A stretch of 64,000 nucleotides of DNA, taken from contig NC_051069.1 of NCBI RefSeq assembly GCF_004664715.2, positions 79,196,647 through 79,260,646 of the forward strand, given 5' to 3'. Of this stretch, positions 22,117 through 33,678 are shown one piece after another. Within the stretch, counting starts at the first letter, position 1; each line of letters opens with the position of its first letter. Below the pieces are notes generated by a model. That model was given only the letters and a program-made list of their open reading frames with translations. It was not told the DNA's origin and searched no databases. The position numbers and the translations under genes are program-made. Source of the DNA: Peromyscus leucopus (Eukaryota > Chordata > Mammalia > Rodentia > Cricetidae).

Positions 22117-23775
22117 GAGAATCTGATATCAAGTATTTGATGCCTGAGACTAAGAGACAGTTCCAAATTGAGAAGTTATGATCTAACACTATTTTAGGTA
22201 TGACAAATTGATTGTTACTTGTTCCTACCAATGTTCACTACTAGAACTATAAGTTATAAACATTTTAATAAGATTGTTTAGTATATCCATAAATACTGTA
22301 CTCCAATTTCCTCTTATTTGTCTAAATTCTTCCACAAAACACAATCATCAATGCTTCTGTTGGGAAAGTAGCATGAAAATATTTGTCTATATGGGAAAGA
22401 AAAGTCCTGTGTTTGGGTCATGTACACAGAGAGGTAGCTTTCTGGAAAGGGTCTACTTTATGTTGAAGATGAGAATGAGTAAGGTAGACAGACAGTAAAG
22501 TGTCAAAGAGCTTAGAAAGGGGACTTTTGGAAGGTGGGTGAGTTGCTCACAACACTGCAAAGAAGGATGCTATTCAGCAGGCTGTATTCTCTCTTTGATG
22601 CATGCATTTTCCATTAGTAGGAACCACACGTGCATTTTCAGAGAACATTATGCTGTGTGCAGTGTACAGGAAAGGAAAACACAGGAACAAGACTTTTTAA
22701 AGACTTTTATTTTCTTTTAAGAAAGAAAGGTGAAGCAAGATAGGATAGAACCCCTAGACCATTTTGTGTCTGTACTCCTATGGTGATAATTATGACTGTG
22801 GATGCCGAAATGAAAGCATGCACTTTTAAAAGATTCTAAATGTAGTTACGTGCCCTCCCACTCATGGGTAAGACCAGATTTAATAGCTTATTTGAGACCT
22901 GGTACTTCAACTACACATTTTACAGGTATATTACATCGAGGTTTTGACTTTATTTTTCTCTTTTTAGTTATTTATTTTCAATTTTTAAAAATATTATAAT
23001 TACAAATTATAGAACCCATGTTACTCTATAGGTAGGTCTTTTACATAGAATATTTAATGTAATAAGTACTTATGTATCAAAATATACTTTAGATAGAGGT
23101 AGCAGTCTTACACACTATTAGAATATATTTAAGATTACATTTTGGCAATAATTTACATAGAGATTATTTAGTTCTTGTTAAAACAGTTAACACAAAAATT
23201 TAAATAGAGGTGTATTTCTTTGAAGTATCTAAGATGTTGGCAATGTAAGTATTCTAAATTTCTAGCATGTGCAAAACACTTGCAAAAACATTCTGACAAA
23301 TAAATAGTGAGTCAGTTCCAGAAATGAAATAGACTACAAATAGAAATTGTTTTATTCTAAGTCAGTTCATTTTGGCAAGCTACATGGTAAGCTTTGTCTA
23401 TAGTGATGAAAAAAATAGTTTCAATGTAAGTCATGAATAGACCAGTTCTTAATGATTAACACTCACTACATGAGGTAGTTCATATGTATAATAGAAATAG
23501 ATGTGATTTCTGCAATATAATTTAATCAAATGCCTTAAATTGTTCTAGTTAAAAAAATACTGACCAGCCTCCAATTATCACTGTGTGTGGTTTGTGTGTA
23601 CAAAGAAAGGATGATCACTTTAACATTGCCACTATTACCCCTGGAGCTGTAAGAATTATTAAAATCACAGCTACTACTTGGATTTGAATGGGAAATTTAT
23701 AATTCTGGAACTTATCTTGTCTCACTGGATGAATTTCCCAACATTTTAAAAATAAAATGAGTAAGGCTAATTATA
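22117..23775. other. Unannotated AT-rich sequence
   Basis: No recognised transposon. Short frames at 22274-22498 and 22538-22720 have no motif. The AT content is strikingly high at 22960-23170. Confidence 0.5.
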
Positions 23776-23985
23776 CTGGTGGCACTTTCTGTATCTTCCT
23801 CTGAGACTATTGTCCCTTGTCATAATAATTCTAGTATGTATTTACAGCAATATGCCTATTGTAGATGAGGAAACTGAACTTGGGAAGTTAACTTGCTATT
23901 CTGAAATTCCAAAGCTACCAAATTGGAATCACTAGGACCAAGCTGTCTCTGGTATAAGATTATGTTATTCCTCTACTTATGCTTC
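23776..23985 (+). mobile_element. MIR SINE, sense
   Basis: gatgaggaaactgaacttgg, gaagttaacttgctattctg and aattggaatcactaggacca align to the conserved MIR core and 3' half. An ancient mammalian element. Confidence 0.75.
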
Positions 23986-25670
23986 TTCTATCTTCATGTG
24001 GGCAAAAGCTTATTTTCAGCTAAGAAGTTATTGGTGATTAAATAAATTGTTTAATATTATACAAGTAATTTTGATGCATGAAGAAAAAGTTTGTTTTCCT
24101 CATATGGCTTGTTTTGAGGCATAATTTCTTGATTTTAATATAATCTACACAATAATATTTAGTACAGCCTAAATAAAATTAATGGTACAATGAAAAAATA
24201 CACACATTTTATGATATTTTAAAATTTAAGGTAAAGATTTTTTTGTTGCAGATGAAAACACCTTTAAAGCACATTGTATTTTACAAGTGCATGATTATAT
24301 AGACTGCTTCAATTTTTAAATTTAGGAATTGGAGGATGAGCACCATATTAGAATATTGGCTAGCATCAAAGTAATGGATGGATTTTTCTTATTTCAGCTA
24401 TTGTTTGGATCTATAGCCACAAATAACAAGCCAGAACTTCTGATGTTTGAGGGATCTATTTCCTGACCAAATGTTTTGCACTTGCATACAAGTGATAAAT
24501 ATTTGAGCTTTTGGTAGTATAATGAATCTAGGTGCTTAAAAGCTTGCTCTTGTCTCAAAGTTTTTGAAATAGAAAAGAAAACTTCCTGCTGTTTGATTCA
24601 AATTGGATTTCCAGATGTTCAGGGTCAAAGGTCAAAAATAAAAGTATCGAGTTTTACCCTGCTCTACCCAGGTGGCATGTCCCCACATGTGAGTGTTTTC
24701 CCAGAGGGTGTCCTGTTTTAGTTTTGCCCCTACTATGAAAGTTTTGCATCCTCTCTGCTGAATTACGTCTTTTAATTCCACCTTGTAAGTAAGTCTGTTG
24801 GATTTACTATTTAGAAATGTGTGCAGTATGTACCTTTAAAACCATGTTATACATGCATACAATCGACAAGCTGATAATTCTCTTCTTTCTCTGTTGGATG
24901 TGGTACTAGGTAGGTAAATATTAGTGTTGTGGAGGACATTGTTTGGACTCCCCCTTTGTAATGAACAGCATGTAAAAACAATGACTCCATAGGCTGGAGT
25001 CTAAGTACTGCCCACACAAGTGAGACCTGAGTCATATCTCTTGCTCTGGAAGAGACACAGCAACCTGAACTGCTCCAAAGGTCTTCAGTGGGGAACTGTC
25101 TAAACTCGGCCTCCAGAGAAGACTTTCTGATCAAGAACAAGAATAGACCGTACTATGGCCTCCTCTTACAGGAGTCAATCCAAGTAGGCCTATGAAAGGA
25201 CTTGATAAAAAAATGTATCTTGGGAAAAACTACTTTTTCAAGACTTGTGGGTAACAAGACTCCCACTCTACAATAACGAACTCAAGAGCCTCAACAGAGG
25301 GAAGGCGAAGCTTTTTTTTCCTTTCTGGATAATGCAGCAGCACTATCCTTAACAAAGGGACAAATGTGCTGTCCCAGAACCAAACATTTTTTAATAGCTC
25401 TGAACATGCTCTCCAGTGGCTGGGTAAGTGCGGTCTTCCAGTTCTCATTCTCTATTCCAACTCTCTCTCCAGGGTTTCTTTATTTCCTACTAGGGTGATT
25501 GTCTTTGGTCAGCTCTCTTTCCTTCCCATTTTTGGAGATGCTTAACCTTATAGGTTAGCCATCATGGAAGTCCCTATAAAATAGGGCATCTGGGTAAGTG
25601 ACATCAGCAGGACAGAATTCCTTCTGCTACCTGTTACCCTGTCCTGAAGTGAAATCCACATAAGTGGTTT
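23986..25670. other. Unannotated sequence, last 0.8 kb less AT-rich
   Basis: 24850-25660 has higher GC and two antisense frames of 97 and 72 codons (24847-25140, 25230-25448). I recognise no domain. It may be an unfamiliar LTR or unique sequence. Confidence 0.4.
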
Positions 25671-25692
25671 TATATATATATATATATATATA

Positions 25693-28279
25693 ATTTTACA
25701 ATACCATTCAGTTCTACATATCAGCCATGGGTTCCCCTATTCTCCCCCCTCCCCTTACCCACAGCCTACCCCCCATTCCCACCTCCTCCAGGACAAGTCC
25801 TCCCCCCAGGACTGCGATCAACCTGGTAGACACAGTCCAGGGAGGTCCAGTCCCTTCCTCCCAGACTGAGCCAAGTGTCCCTGCATAAGTTCCAGGTTTC
25901 AAACAGCCAACTCATGCAATGAGCACAGGACTTGGCCCCACTGCCTAGTTGCCTCCCAAACTGATCAAGCCAATCAACTGGCTCACCTATTCAGAGGGCC
26001 TGATCCAGCTGGGGGCCCCTCAGCCTTTGGCTCATAGTTCATGTGTTTCCATTCATTTGGCTATTTTTTTTTCAATAATTGAGTAAAACTGAAATTTATT
26101 ATATGCCACAGTCGTCCTCGGGACCTCCATGCTATATATATAGCCTCTATGGTTCTATGGGTTGTGGTCTGATTGTTCTTTATTTTATATCTAGAATCCA
26201 CCTATGAGTGAGTACATACCATAACTGTCTTTCTGGGTTTGGGTTACCTCACTCAGGATGATTTTTTCTAGTTCCATCCATTTGCCTGCAAATTTCATGC
26301 TTTCATTGTTTTTCTCTGCTGGGTAGTACTCCATTGTGTATATGTACCACATTTTTTTCATCCATTCTTCCGTTGATGGGCATCTAGGTTGTTTCCAGGT
26401 TCTGGCTATTACAAATAGTGCTGCTATGAATATAGCTGAGCATGTATCTTTATGGTATGAATCAGCATTCCTTGGGTATATGCCCAAGAGTGGGATGGCT
26501 GGGTCTTGAGGTAGTTCGATTCCTAATTTTCTGAGAAACCGCCATACTGATTTCCACAGTGGTTGTACAAGTTTACATTCCCACAAACAGTGGAGGAGTG
26601 TTCCCTTTGCTCCACATCCTCTCCAACATTGGTTGTCATTGGTGTTTTTGATCGTAGCCATTCTGACAGGTGTAAAGTGGTATCTCAGAATCGTTTTGAT
26701 TTGCATTTCTCTGATGATTAAGGATGTTGAGCATTTCTTTAAATGTCTTTCAGCCATTTGTAGTTCTTGTTTTGTGAATTCTCTGTTTAGCTCATTAGCC
26801 CATTTTTTAATTGGACTGTTCAGTATTTTGATGTCTAGTTTCTTGAGTTCTTTATATACTTTGGAGATCAATCCTCTGTCAGATGTGGGCTTGGTGAAGA
26901 TCTTTTCCCATTCTGTTGGCTGTCTTTTTGTCTTATTGACTGTGTCTTTTGCCCTGCAAAAGCTTCTCAGTTTCGAGAGGTCCCATTTATTAATTGTTGT
27001 GCTCAGGGTCTGTGCTGTTGGTGTTTTATTTAGGAAATGGTCTCCGGTGCCAATGCATTCAAGAGTGCTTCCTATTTTCTTTTCTATTAAGTTTAGTGTA
27101 ACTGGATTTATGTTTAGGTCTTTGATCCACTTGGACTTGAGTTTTGTGCATGGTGACAGATATGGATCTATTTGTAATCTTTTACATATTGACATCCAGT
27201 TATGCCAGCACCATTTGTTGAAGATACTTTCTTTGTTCCATTGTATAGTTTTGGCTCCTTTGTCAAAAACCAGGTGTTCATATGTGCATGGGTTAATGTC
27301 AGGGTCTTCAATTCGATTCCATTGGTCCGTATGTCGGTTTTTGTAGCAGTACCAAGCTGTTTTTATTACTATAGCTCTATAGTAGAGTTTGAGGTCAGGG
27401 ATGGTGATGCCTCCAAGGGTTGCTTTATCGTATAGGATTCTTTTAGCTATCCTGGGTCTTTTGTTTTTCCATATAAAGTTGAGTATTTTTCTTTCCAAGT
27501 CTGTGAAGAATTGTGTTGGTATTTTGATGGGGATTGCATTGAATCTGTAGATTGCTTTTGGTAAGATTGCCATTTTTACTATGTTAACCCTACCTATCCA
27601 TGAGCATGGGAGATCCTTCCATTTTCTGATATCTTCTTCAATTTCTTTCTTTATAGATTTAAAGTTCTTATCAAAAAGGTCTTTCACTTGTTTAGTTAGT
27701 GTTATCCCAAGGTATTTTATATTATTTGTGGCTATTGTAAAGGGTGATGTTTCTCTGACTTCTTTCTCAACCCTTTTATCATTTGTGTATAGGAGGGCTA
27801 CTGATTTTTTTGAGTTGATCTTGTATCCTGCCACTTTATTGAAGGAGTTTATCAGATGTAGGAGTTCCCTGGTAGAGTTTTTGGGGTCACTTATGTATAC
27901 TATCATATCATCTGCAAATAGTGAAAGTTTGACTTCTTCCTTGCCAATTTGTATCCCTTTGATCTCCTTTTGTTGTCTTATTGCTCTAGCTAGAACTTCT
28001 AGTACTATATTGAATAAATATGGGGAGAGTGGACAGCCTTGTCTTGTTCCTGAATTTAGTTTTATCGCTTTGAGTTTCTCTCCATTTAATTTGATGTTTG
28101 CTGTTGGCTTGCTATAAATTGCTTTTATTATGTTTAGAAATGTTCCTTGTATTCCTAATCTTTCTAAGACCTTTATCATGAAGGGGTGTTGGATTTTGTC
28201 AAAGGCTTTTTCAGCATCTAAGGAGATGATCATGTGGTTTTTTCTTTCAGTTTGTTTATATGGTGTATTACATTGACTG

Positions 28280-28283
<4 letters not shown>
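25693..28283 (-). mobile_element. 5'-truncated young L1, antisense
   Basis: 3' end at the left (attttacaataccattcagt) next to a (TA)n tract at 25669-25692; 3' UTR to about 26190; ORF2 to the truncation at about 28283, where a (TG)n tract begins. I found no convincing target duplication; both flanks are simple repeats that could hide it. About 2.6 kb, closely similar to 11811-13925 over their shared 2.1 kb but inverted. Confidence 0.95.
26191..28283 (-). pseudogene. L1 ORF2 C-terminal 680+ codons, largely intact
   Basis: The open frame 28233-26191 starts inside the reverse transcriptase ([18 protein letters not shown]), then [16 protein letters not shown], the intact catalytic FADD ([16 protein letters not shown]), the whole C-terminal domain with [18 protein letters not shown], and ends MYSLIGGF and stop at 26191. 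Complete ORF2 is near 1,270-1,280 codons, so about half is present. A one-base loss in an A-run near 28237 shifts the frame of the last upstream codons. With no endonuclease, no ORF1 and no 5' UTR it is dead, but it records recent L1 activity. Confidence 0.95.

Positions 28284-28331
<48 letters not shown>
28284..28331. repeat. (TG)n microsatellite
   Basis: 24 perfect TG repeats placed exactly at the 5' truncation point of the antisense L1. Confidence 0.97.
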
Positions 28332-28334
<3 letters not shown>

Positions 28335-28785
28335 ATGGACCATGGTGCTTTTTTTTCCTGATAGACTTTAGAAGTAATAAAAAGCCTGTCTAAAACATAG
28401 ATGGGAACAATGATCCCTTTGGCCATTGTCCACTCTCATTCCTTGAGAGTATGCTGCACTATGAAGGATTTGTCTTTTCAGAGCCCTTTCAATGGAGACC
28501 ACCCACAAGGCCTAGAATCCATTTGATTGTGGTAGGTGGGGTCAGCAGAATGAAATCCTAGTGACATTAGTAGGCGCCACTAGGTGATATTCTCCTTGTC
28601 AATTGCTATTGTAAACTGAGAAGCATAAGATAAAACAACAGCAACAACAATAAATACCAACAACAGACGTTATGAATTTGATTTTCTTTTCTTTTGCTGA
28701 ATGGCTGCTAGAATTGCTTTTTGGTTTGATGAATTGTGCTGTTGGTTTTTGCTAGCCACATTGCATTAACTTGTTTCTGTAAGAC
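28332..28785. other. Unannotated sequence
   Basis: No recognised repeat or gene signal. Confidence 0.5.
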
Positions 28786-29045
28786 TGTCTGATGAAAGTT
28801 ATTTAACAGATAAATTGTTTATTCTGGCTCATGGTTTGAGGACACACACTGCACAGGGAAGTTGTGTCACATTTTGTGTACAGGCAGAAGCAGAGAGATT
28901 GATGAACTGTGAAGTTCAGTTTCCTTTCTCCCTTGTCTTCTTTTAAGTGTAGAACCCAAACCCATAGGATGGCACCAGCCTCTTATATAGTGGGTCTTTA
29001 CCCCTCTGTTGATAGTCTGGATAGTCTCTGGAAACATTCAGGGTG
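28786..29045 (-). mobile_element. MaLR-like LTR fragment, antisense
   Basis: tgtttattctggctcatggt, gacacacactgcacaggg, cataggatggcaccagcctc and a shortened tail follow the order of the family better preserved at 42070-42415 and 45583-45998. Confidence 0.55.
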
Positions 29046-29520
29046 TATCTCTTCAATACCATAGAATATATCAATAATAAGAATAGAATAAACCAATCAA
29101 ATTGACAATCAAACTGACCACATTGAAAATATTTTGAGAAAATATTCCAGAACTTTGAGTTTTACTAGTATGTATAAGGGGATTTCCATTCAAAGTCTTG
29201 AGTTTTGATGTCAATTTGATATATCAAGTTATTAAAATTTACTTACTCTAACATATAAGACTTATCTATTGATCTTCATTGTTTATGACATTTATCAAGT
29301 TTGTGGCCATGCAGTTGTTAAAAATTCCACAGGTATGCAGTGGGCACTTATTAAAGCAGTAAGTAGCTGAGGGCAAGAACAGAAATATTGTTCTCTTTCA
29401 TTCTCTTAAGATTAAGTTGATTAAGTTGAATGGGCTTTACTTTTTCTACAGCTTATTTTAGTGTTGGGGGTTGTTATATGGATTTTATAACTATAAAACA
29501 TCTCATGAAATACTCTTAGG
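29046..29520. other. Unannotated AT-rich sequence
   Basis: No recognised element. Confidence 0.5.
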
Positions 29521-29661
29521 CAAGTAGCTCTCAACATGTGGATTGCAACCCCTTTGGGATTCACATATCAGATATCCTTCATCTCAGATATTTACTTTGT
29601 GATTCATAACAGCAGCAAAATTATAGTTAGGAAGTATCATGAGATAATTTATGGTTGGGGG

Positions 29662-30234
29662 TATTGGTGAAATTATTAAGGCCACTCCACGTAGTTAAAA
29701 GGAAAATTTATTAGTGGCGCAACTCACAAATGAAGGGATAGGTAGGTTGCAGGGTCTGGGGAAGGTGTATCACAGCCCAGCGGTGTTCTCTGGAGCTCTG
29801 CTCAGTCAACCTCCACCATCCAGGGTCCAGGAACAGAGAGAGTATGCATCCCGATCTCAGGTCTTCAGGGCCCTCCCTTGGCCCCGCCTTGTAGGCGTGG
29901 TAGTTACCGAAGCCTCAATGGGGTTGGAACTTCCAGACCAAAGCTGGAATGGCTACCCACTACATCTCCCCCTTTCTGTATAAATAAGAAGGTTCTAACT
30001 TAATACAAGATTATATACAAAGGAATGGTTATCAAATATTGTCTAGGAGTAATGAGGGATTCTGATCTAGATAAGATGGAACTACAATCAATGCAAACAA
30101 TATCAAGCAAGAAACACATACTAAAATCCAGAGAAGTCTAGAGCATAGGGAAATGGTATGTTACAAATATCATTCCAAAAGGTGTCCTAGCCTAAAGAAC
30201 CTGAATCTAATACTTAACATGTTCTATCTAAGAG

Positions 30235-30292
<58 letters not shown>

Positions 30293-30343
30293 GTTGTAAC
30301 TATAACTGCTAGTCTTCAATCCATCGAATGGCTACCCACTACA
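29662..30343 (-). mobile_element. Internally deleted ERV, antisense
   Basis: In element orientation the 5' end (right) is only the first 17 bases of the LTR (30327-30343), joined directly to about 360 bp of 3' internal sequence. Then comes a polypurine tract AGAAAGGGGGAGA (complement of 29965-29977) and a complete 3' LTR (29662-29964, 303 bp). The flanks are tggggg and tggggt (5/6), consistent with one integration and a later deletion removing almost all of the 5' LTR and the coding part. No viral reading frame remains. Confidence 0.82.
30236..30289. repeat. (TA)n microsatellite inside the ERV
   Basis: Uninterrupted TA of about 54 bp, prone to cruciform and slippage. Confidence 0.97.
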
Positions 30344-30415
30344 TGGGGTGGCGGTTACCACAACATGAGGAATTGTATTAAAGCGTTGCAGCATTAGGAA
30401 AGTTGAGAACCATTG

Positions 30416-31050
30416 CAGGTCATTATGTGTTGCCGGCATCTTTTGGCCCCATGGTGAGAAAGACACAGGGACTAGTGAAAACAACAAAACAAAAACAGAA
30501 ATGCTTCAAATGAGGGAACAGAAATTACTGGGATAGCATAGATGTGCCTCAATTAACCTACGATCCATAATCAACATGGGAGAATATAAGATAGGAGTGA
30601 CATGCAAGTTGAAGGGTACTGAATTCTCTTGTCAAAGTCTTCTATTGCATCTATTTACAACTGTGTCTGTATTCAGAGCGAGCATGTCCTGGGTATGTCA
30701 TTTGGTAATGCCATAAGAAAGTTATTGCACAGACTCCTGACAAAACCTACTCACATCTTTCTATGTCTGCATTTAACCAAGAACTACCATTCCCTTCTCT
30801 ATGAATTCATTGAACCCATTAAGTATTGTATCAGTAAAACATGAGGCTGTCAATTTGCCTTTCTCATAAAATATGTACATAAACATTAAAATGTGCAATA
30901 GTTTATAAATAGCTCTCAAGTTCCATCTATGATCTTAAGATAGGTTTTAAATTTTTGTCTGTAGAACTGTTTAACCTTAAGTGTTACTGAACACAAAGAT
31001 TAAATGAAGATGCTCTTAAGTCAAATCCCGTGGCTGTTAGAATCCTCACT
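30416..31050. other. Unannotated AT-rich sequence
   Basis: No recognised element; a 71-codon frame at 30629-30844 has no motif. Confidence 0.5.
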
Positions 31051-31295
31051 ATCTCAATTGGGTAAATGAACTTGCCCATGTTACTGTTCTCTTTTCTGTG
31101 ACTCTATTACTATGTAATATATATAAATCACTTATCATTGCCCAACATGTAGCAATTACTATTAATTAGAATGGAAGTTTCAAAGGAGTAGGAATTTCTT
31201 GTCTTATTTATTCAATAATTTATTTCACTTACCTAGGAGAATGATTACATACAACAGAAACTCAATAATATCTACAAATAAATGAATAGAACTAT
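31051..31295 (+). mobile_element. L2 LINE 3' end fragment, sense
   Basis: agaatggaagtttcaaagga, then cttgtcttatttattca, and agaaactcaataatatctac followed by aaatgaatag follow the L2 3' terminal order (start of interval, length, 'ctcaataaatattt' end). Ancient. Confidence 0.55.
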
Positions 31296-32217
31296 TTAAA
31301 GAGTTAGTTTATGTTAGTTGTAGTTAAGTGATAAAATATTATCATCAGCCTATATTAATTAATATCATCAGAGACTAAGGAAACAAAACATTTTAATTAG
31401 ATTAATTTAATTTAATCCAAAGAAAGTATGTAAAGAAAACAGTATTAGATTCACTTAATATTTAAATGAATCATAGATTCTAATTTTAAAATTTCAAGTA
31501 TAGTATGTTTGCAAGAGACATTTCTAAGAGAAATAAACATTCACACAGGAAAAACATGGTGAATGATATACAATGACAGCTATAATAAAAATAAAAACGA
31601 CATAGCAATACTACAAGACAGAATGGAATTTAAGGGAAAAGTCATTAGTAGGAACAAGGAAGACCATTTCATATTCAGAAGGAAAGCAGTTTTCAAAATG
31701 ATACAATTATAAAGTTTTAACTATCTAACATCTTAGGTTTAGACATTTAACACAAATCTAACTCATGAAATTATGACAAATAACTTAATGTCTACATTGG
31801 AAATTTAGATGAAATGTGGTGTTTTTAAATGTTTCTATTGATGTCTCTAAAACTGAAACAGGAATAGAAAGACAGGAATAGATAGATGTCAATAGCAATC
31901 AAAGTAGGTACCATGGTCAGATGTTTTTATGAACAAGTTTTACCATATGTTCAGAAAAAACACAATCTGTCTCTAATCATATCCTGTCTCATAGGAAGCA
32001 TAAGTGAAGGTGAACAAAATACAAAGGAATACATGTTTAGTAAAGCTAATTTCATTTGTTTTTTTCTCTAATAGTGCTTCAAATGTTTAGGGGAGGGTGA
32101 GATGTGAAAATGCTAATAAAGTAGCTCTCCACATGTATCATGGATTACTGAAATGAACAATCAACAGGTTTAGTCACACAGTCCAGACCCCTAAGAAATC
32201 AATTCTTTAATTCCTAA

Positions 32218-32222
<5 letters not shown>
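31296..32222. other. Unannotated AT-rich sequence
   Basis: No recognised element or exon. Confidence 0.5.
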
Positions 32223-32297
<75 letters not shown>

Positions 32298-32312
32298 CCC
32301 CTCTCTCTCTCT
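32223..32312. repeat. (CT)n/(GA)n polypyrimidine tract, about 90 bp
   Basis: CT repeats with one CC interruption at 32282 and a CCCC block near 32297. A long mirror-symmetric polypurine/polypyrimidine tract. Confidence 0.97.
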
Positions 32313-32654
32313 CAACAGAGAGACTTGGCCTTTCCATGGCATTCCTTTAAAACAGAAATTGCCTGACTCTATACCTGTAGAGCTTATTTCAAAAGTCATT
32401 TTGATCCCTTTTTAGAACTCCCAATCTTAGCTGGAAACATGCTTAGCATCCAATCACTCTCCTCTCATACTCAATAAAGTAGATGATACAGGACAACACA
32501 TAAAAAGATGTAGTAGATCCAAGTACATTATATCCACATATAAAAAATAATAATGGCCACTCTTTTGTGTAATTAAGTAAATAAACAGATACATAAATAA
32601 TGAACAAAAGGGAAATAGCATGAACTATTTTTTAATAGACAGTAAAAACATTAG
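32313..32654. other. Unannotated sequence
   Basis: No recognised element. Confidence 0.5.
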
Positions 32655-33051
32655 AACCTATGTTAACAAGGCCATGCATCTTAATCCTTGCCTAATAGTT
32701 ATCAACTGGGGATCAAACATTCAAACATATGGGCCTATGGGACCATTCTCATTCTTTTTTTGTGTTTGTTTTGTTTTTGAACATTTTTTTAAAAAAATAT
32801 AATTATTTTAATTTTACATATCTGCCACAGATTCCCCTGTTCTCCCTCCTCCTGCCCCACCCACCCTCCCCAAATCCATCCCCCATTCCCATCTCCTCCA
32901 GGGCTAGGACTCCCTTGGGGATTCAGCTCAGTAGAGTCAGGGACCATTCTCATTCTAACCACCACAAATATCCCACATATGGAGGCCATTCACACTCTCA
33001 ATGCTGGGGTTGTAGAATCTTCTCTTTCCCCAATCTACTCAGTCATTATTT
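32655..33051 (-). mobile_element. Partial LTR plus flank, duplicate of 33.9-34.13 kb
   Basis: 32655-32969 holds the right-hand part of the antisense LTR that is complete at 33679-34045, interrupted by an L1 fragment (32756-32939). Similarity to the second copy continues past the LTR edge through 33051 (tggggttgtagaatct, cattattt), about 82 bp of shared flank. Confidence 0.75.
32739..32956 (-). mobile_element. Short L1 3' end insertion with 17-bp duplication
   Basis: The insert 32756-32939 (about 184 bp) is the terminal L1 3' UTR: tttacatatctgccacagat, ccccattcccatctcctcca, ggattcagctcagtagagtc. It has a T-rich left end and is flanked by GGGACCATTCTCATTCT at 32739-32755 and 32940-32956, 17/17 identical. 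Strongly 5'-truncated. Confidence 0.92.
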
Positions 33052-33062
33052 AGATAGAGCTG

Positions 33063-33212
33063 TCTGTGACCACTCACCTTTTGCCTTCAAAAAGTACATA
33101 AGAAAATGTCAAAACCCACTCTATTTAGCTTAACTATATATAAAACTATCTGTGACTACTTACCTTTTAACTTCAAACAGTACACAAGAAAATGTCAAAA
33201 CCCTTCTTTGCT
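33063..33212. repeat. Two-unit tandem repeat, 86-bp period
   Basis: tctgtgac...cttcaaaaagtacataagaa at 33063 recurs as tctgtgac...cttcaaacagtacacaagaa at 33149. Both run through aaaatgtcaaaaccc. The second unit is partial. Confidence 0.85.
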
Positions 33213-33339
33213 TTACTTCTTCAATGGCTGCCCTGTATTCAGATTCATTGCATTATATCATCCATTACTTTTTTCAACATCCTTTTCTGAGGGTTTCCTC
33301 TTCTTTCATCATAGATGAAAACTAGACAAAAAGATAAAT

Positions 33340-33640
33340 GCTACTATTACTTTTCTATTAATGTGTACTAAATTGTTACAAACTCAGCTACTTAGAAACT
33401 GCAAATCTACTATATTAGCAGATCAGGAGACTCATACGACATGGTTTTCTGCTTAGCATCTAACTTAGCTGAAAACATGTTGGTTGTGGCTTCAGTCCCT
33501 GGGACTCAGGTTCCTCTTCCAGGCTTCAATTTATTAGCAATATCTAATTCTTTGATTATAGGACTGAGGCACCCGTTTTCTTGCTGGCTGACAGGAAGCA
33601 GATCCTGTTCCTATATTCCTTCTCTAGTTCCTTTTCCCTG
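33340..33640 (-). mobile_element. MLT1-like mammalian MaLR LTR, antisense
   Basis: ttctattaatgtgtactaaa, gttacaaactcagctactta, tataggactgaggcacccgt and tttcttgctggctgacagg are in the order of antisense MLT1-group LTRs. An ancient element. Confidence 0.65.
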
Positions 33641-33678
33641 CCATGTAACTTCTTTATAAGAATTCACAGCATGGATGT

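Larger units (their letters stand above)
29521..30415 (-). mobile_element. URR1 hAT-type DNA transposon, split by an ERV
   Basis: The left half 29521-29661 (gctctcaacatgtggattgc, attcataacagcagcaaaat, atttatggttggggg) and right half 30350-30415 (accacaacatgaggaattgt, gttgagaaccattg) are one antisense URR1, a nonautonomous rodent hAT element with CAGTGGTTCTCAACC-type ends. The ERV at 29662-30343 divides it. Confidence 0.85.

Noticed and set aside
26633..28117. Long sense frames (237 and 178 codons) resembling membrane proteins
   Set aside because: Exact antisense shadows of the L1 ORF2 tail at 26191-28233; the same shadow appears opposite 12279-12962.
32214..32399. 61-codon Arg/Glu repeat protein
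   Set aside because: Translation of the (GA)n tract.
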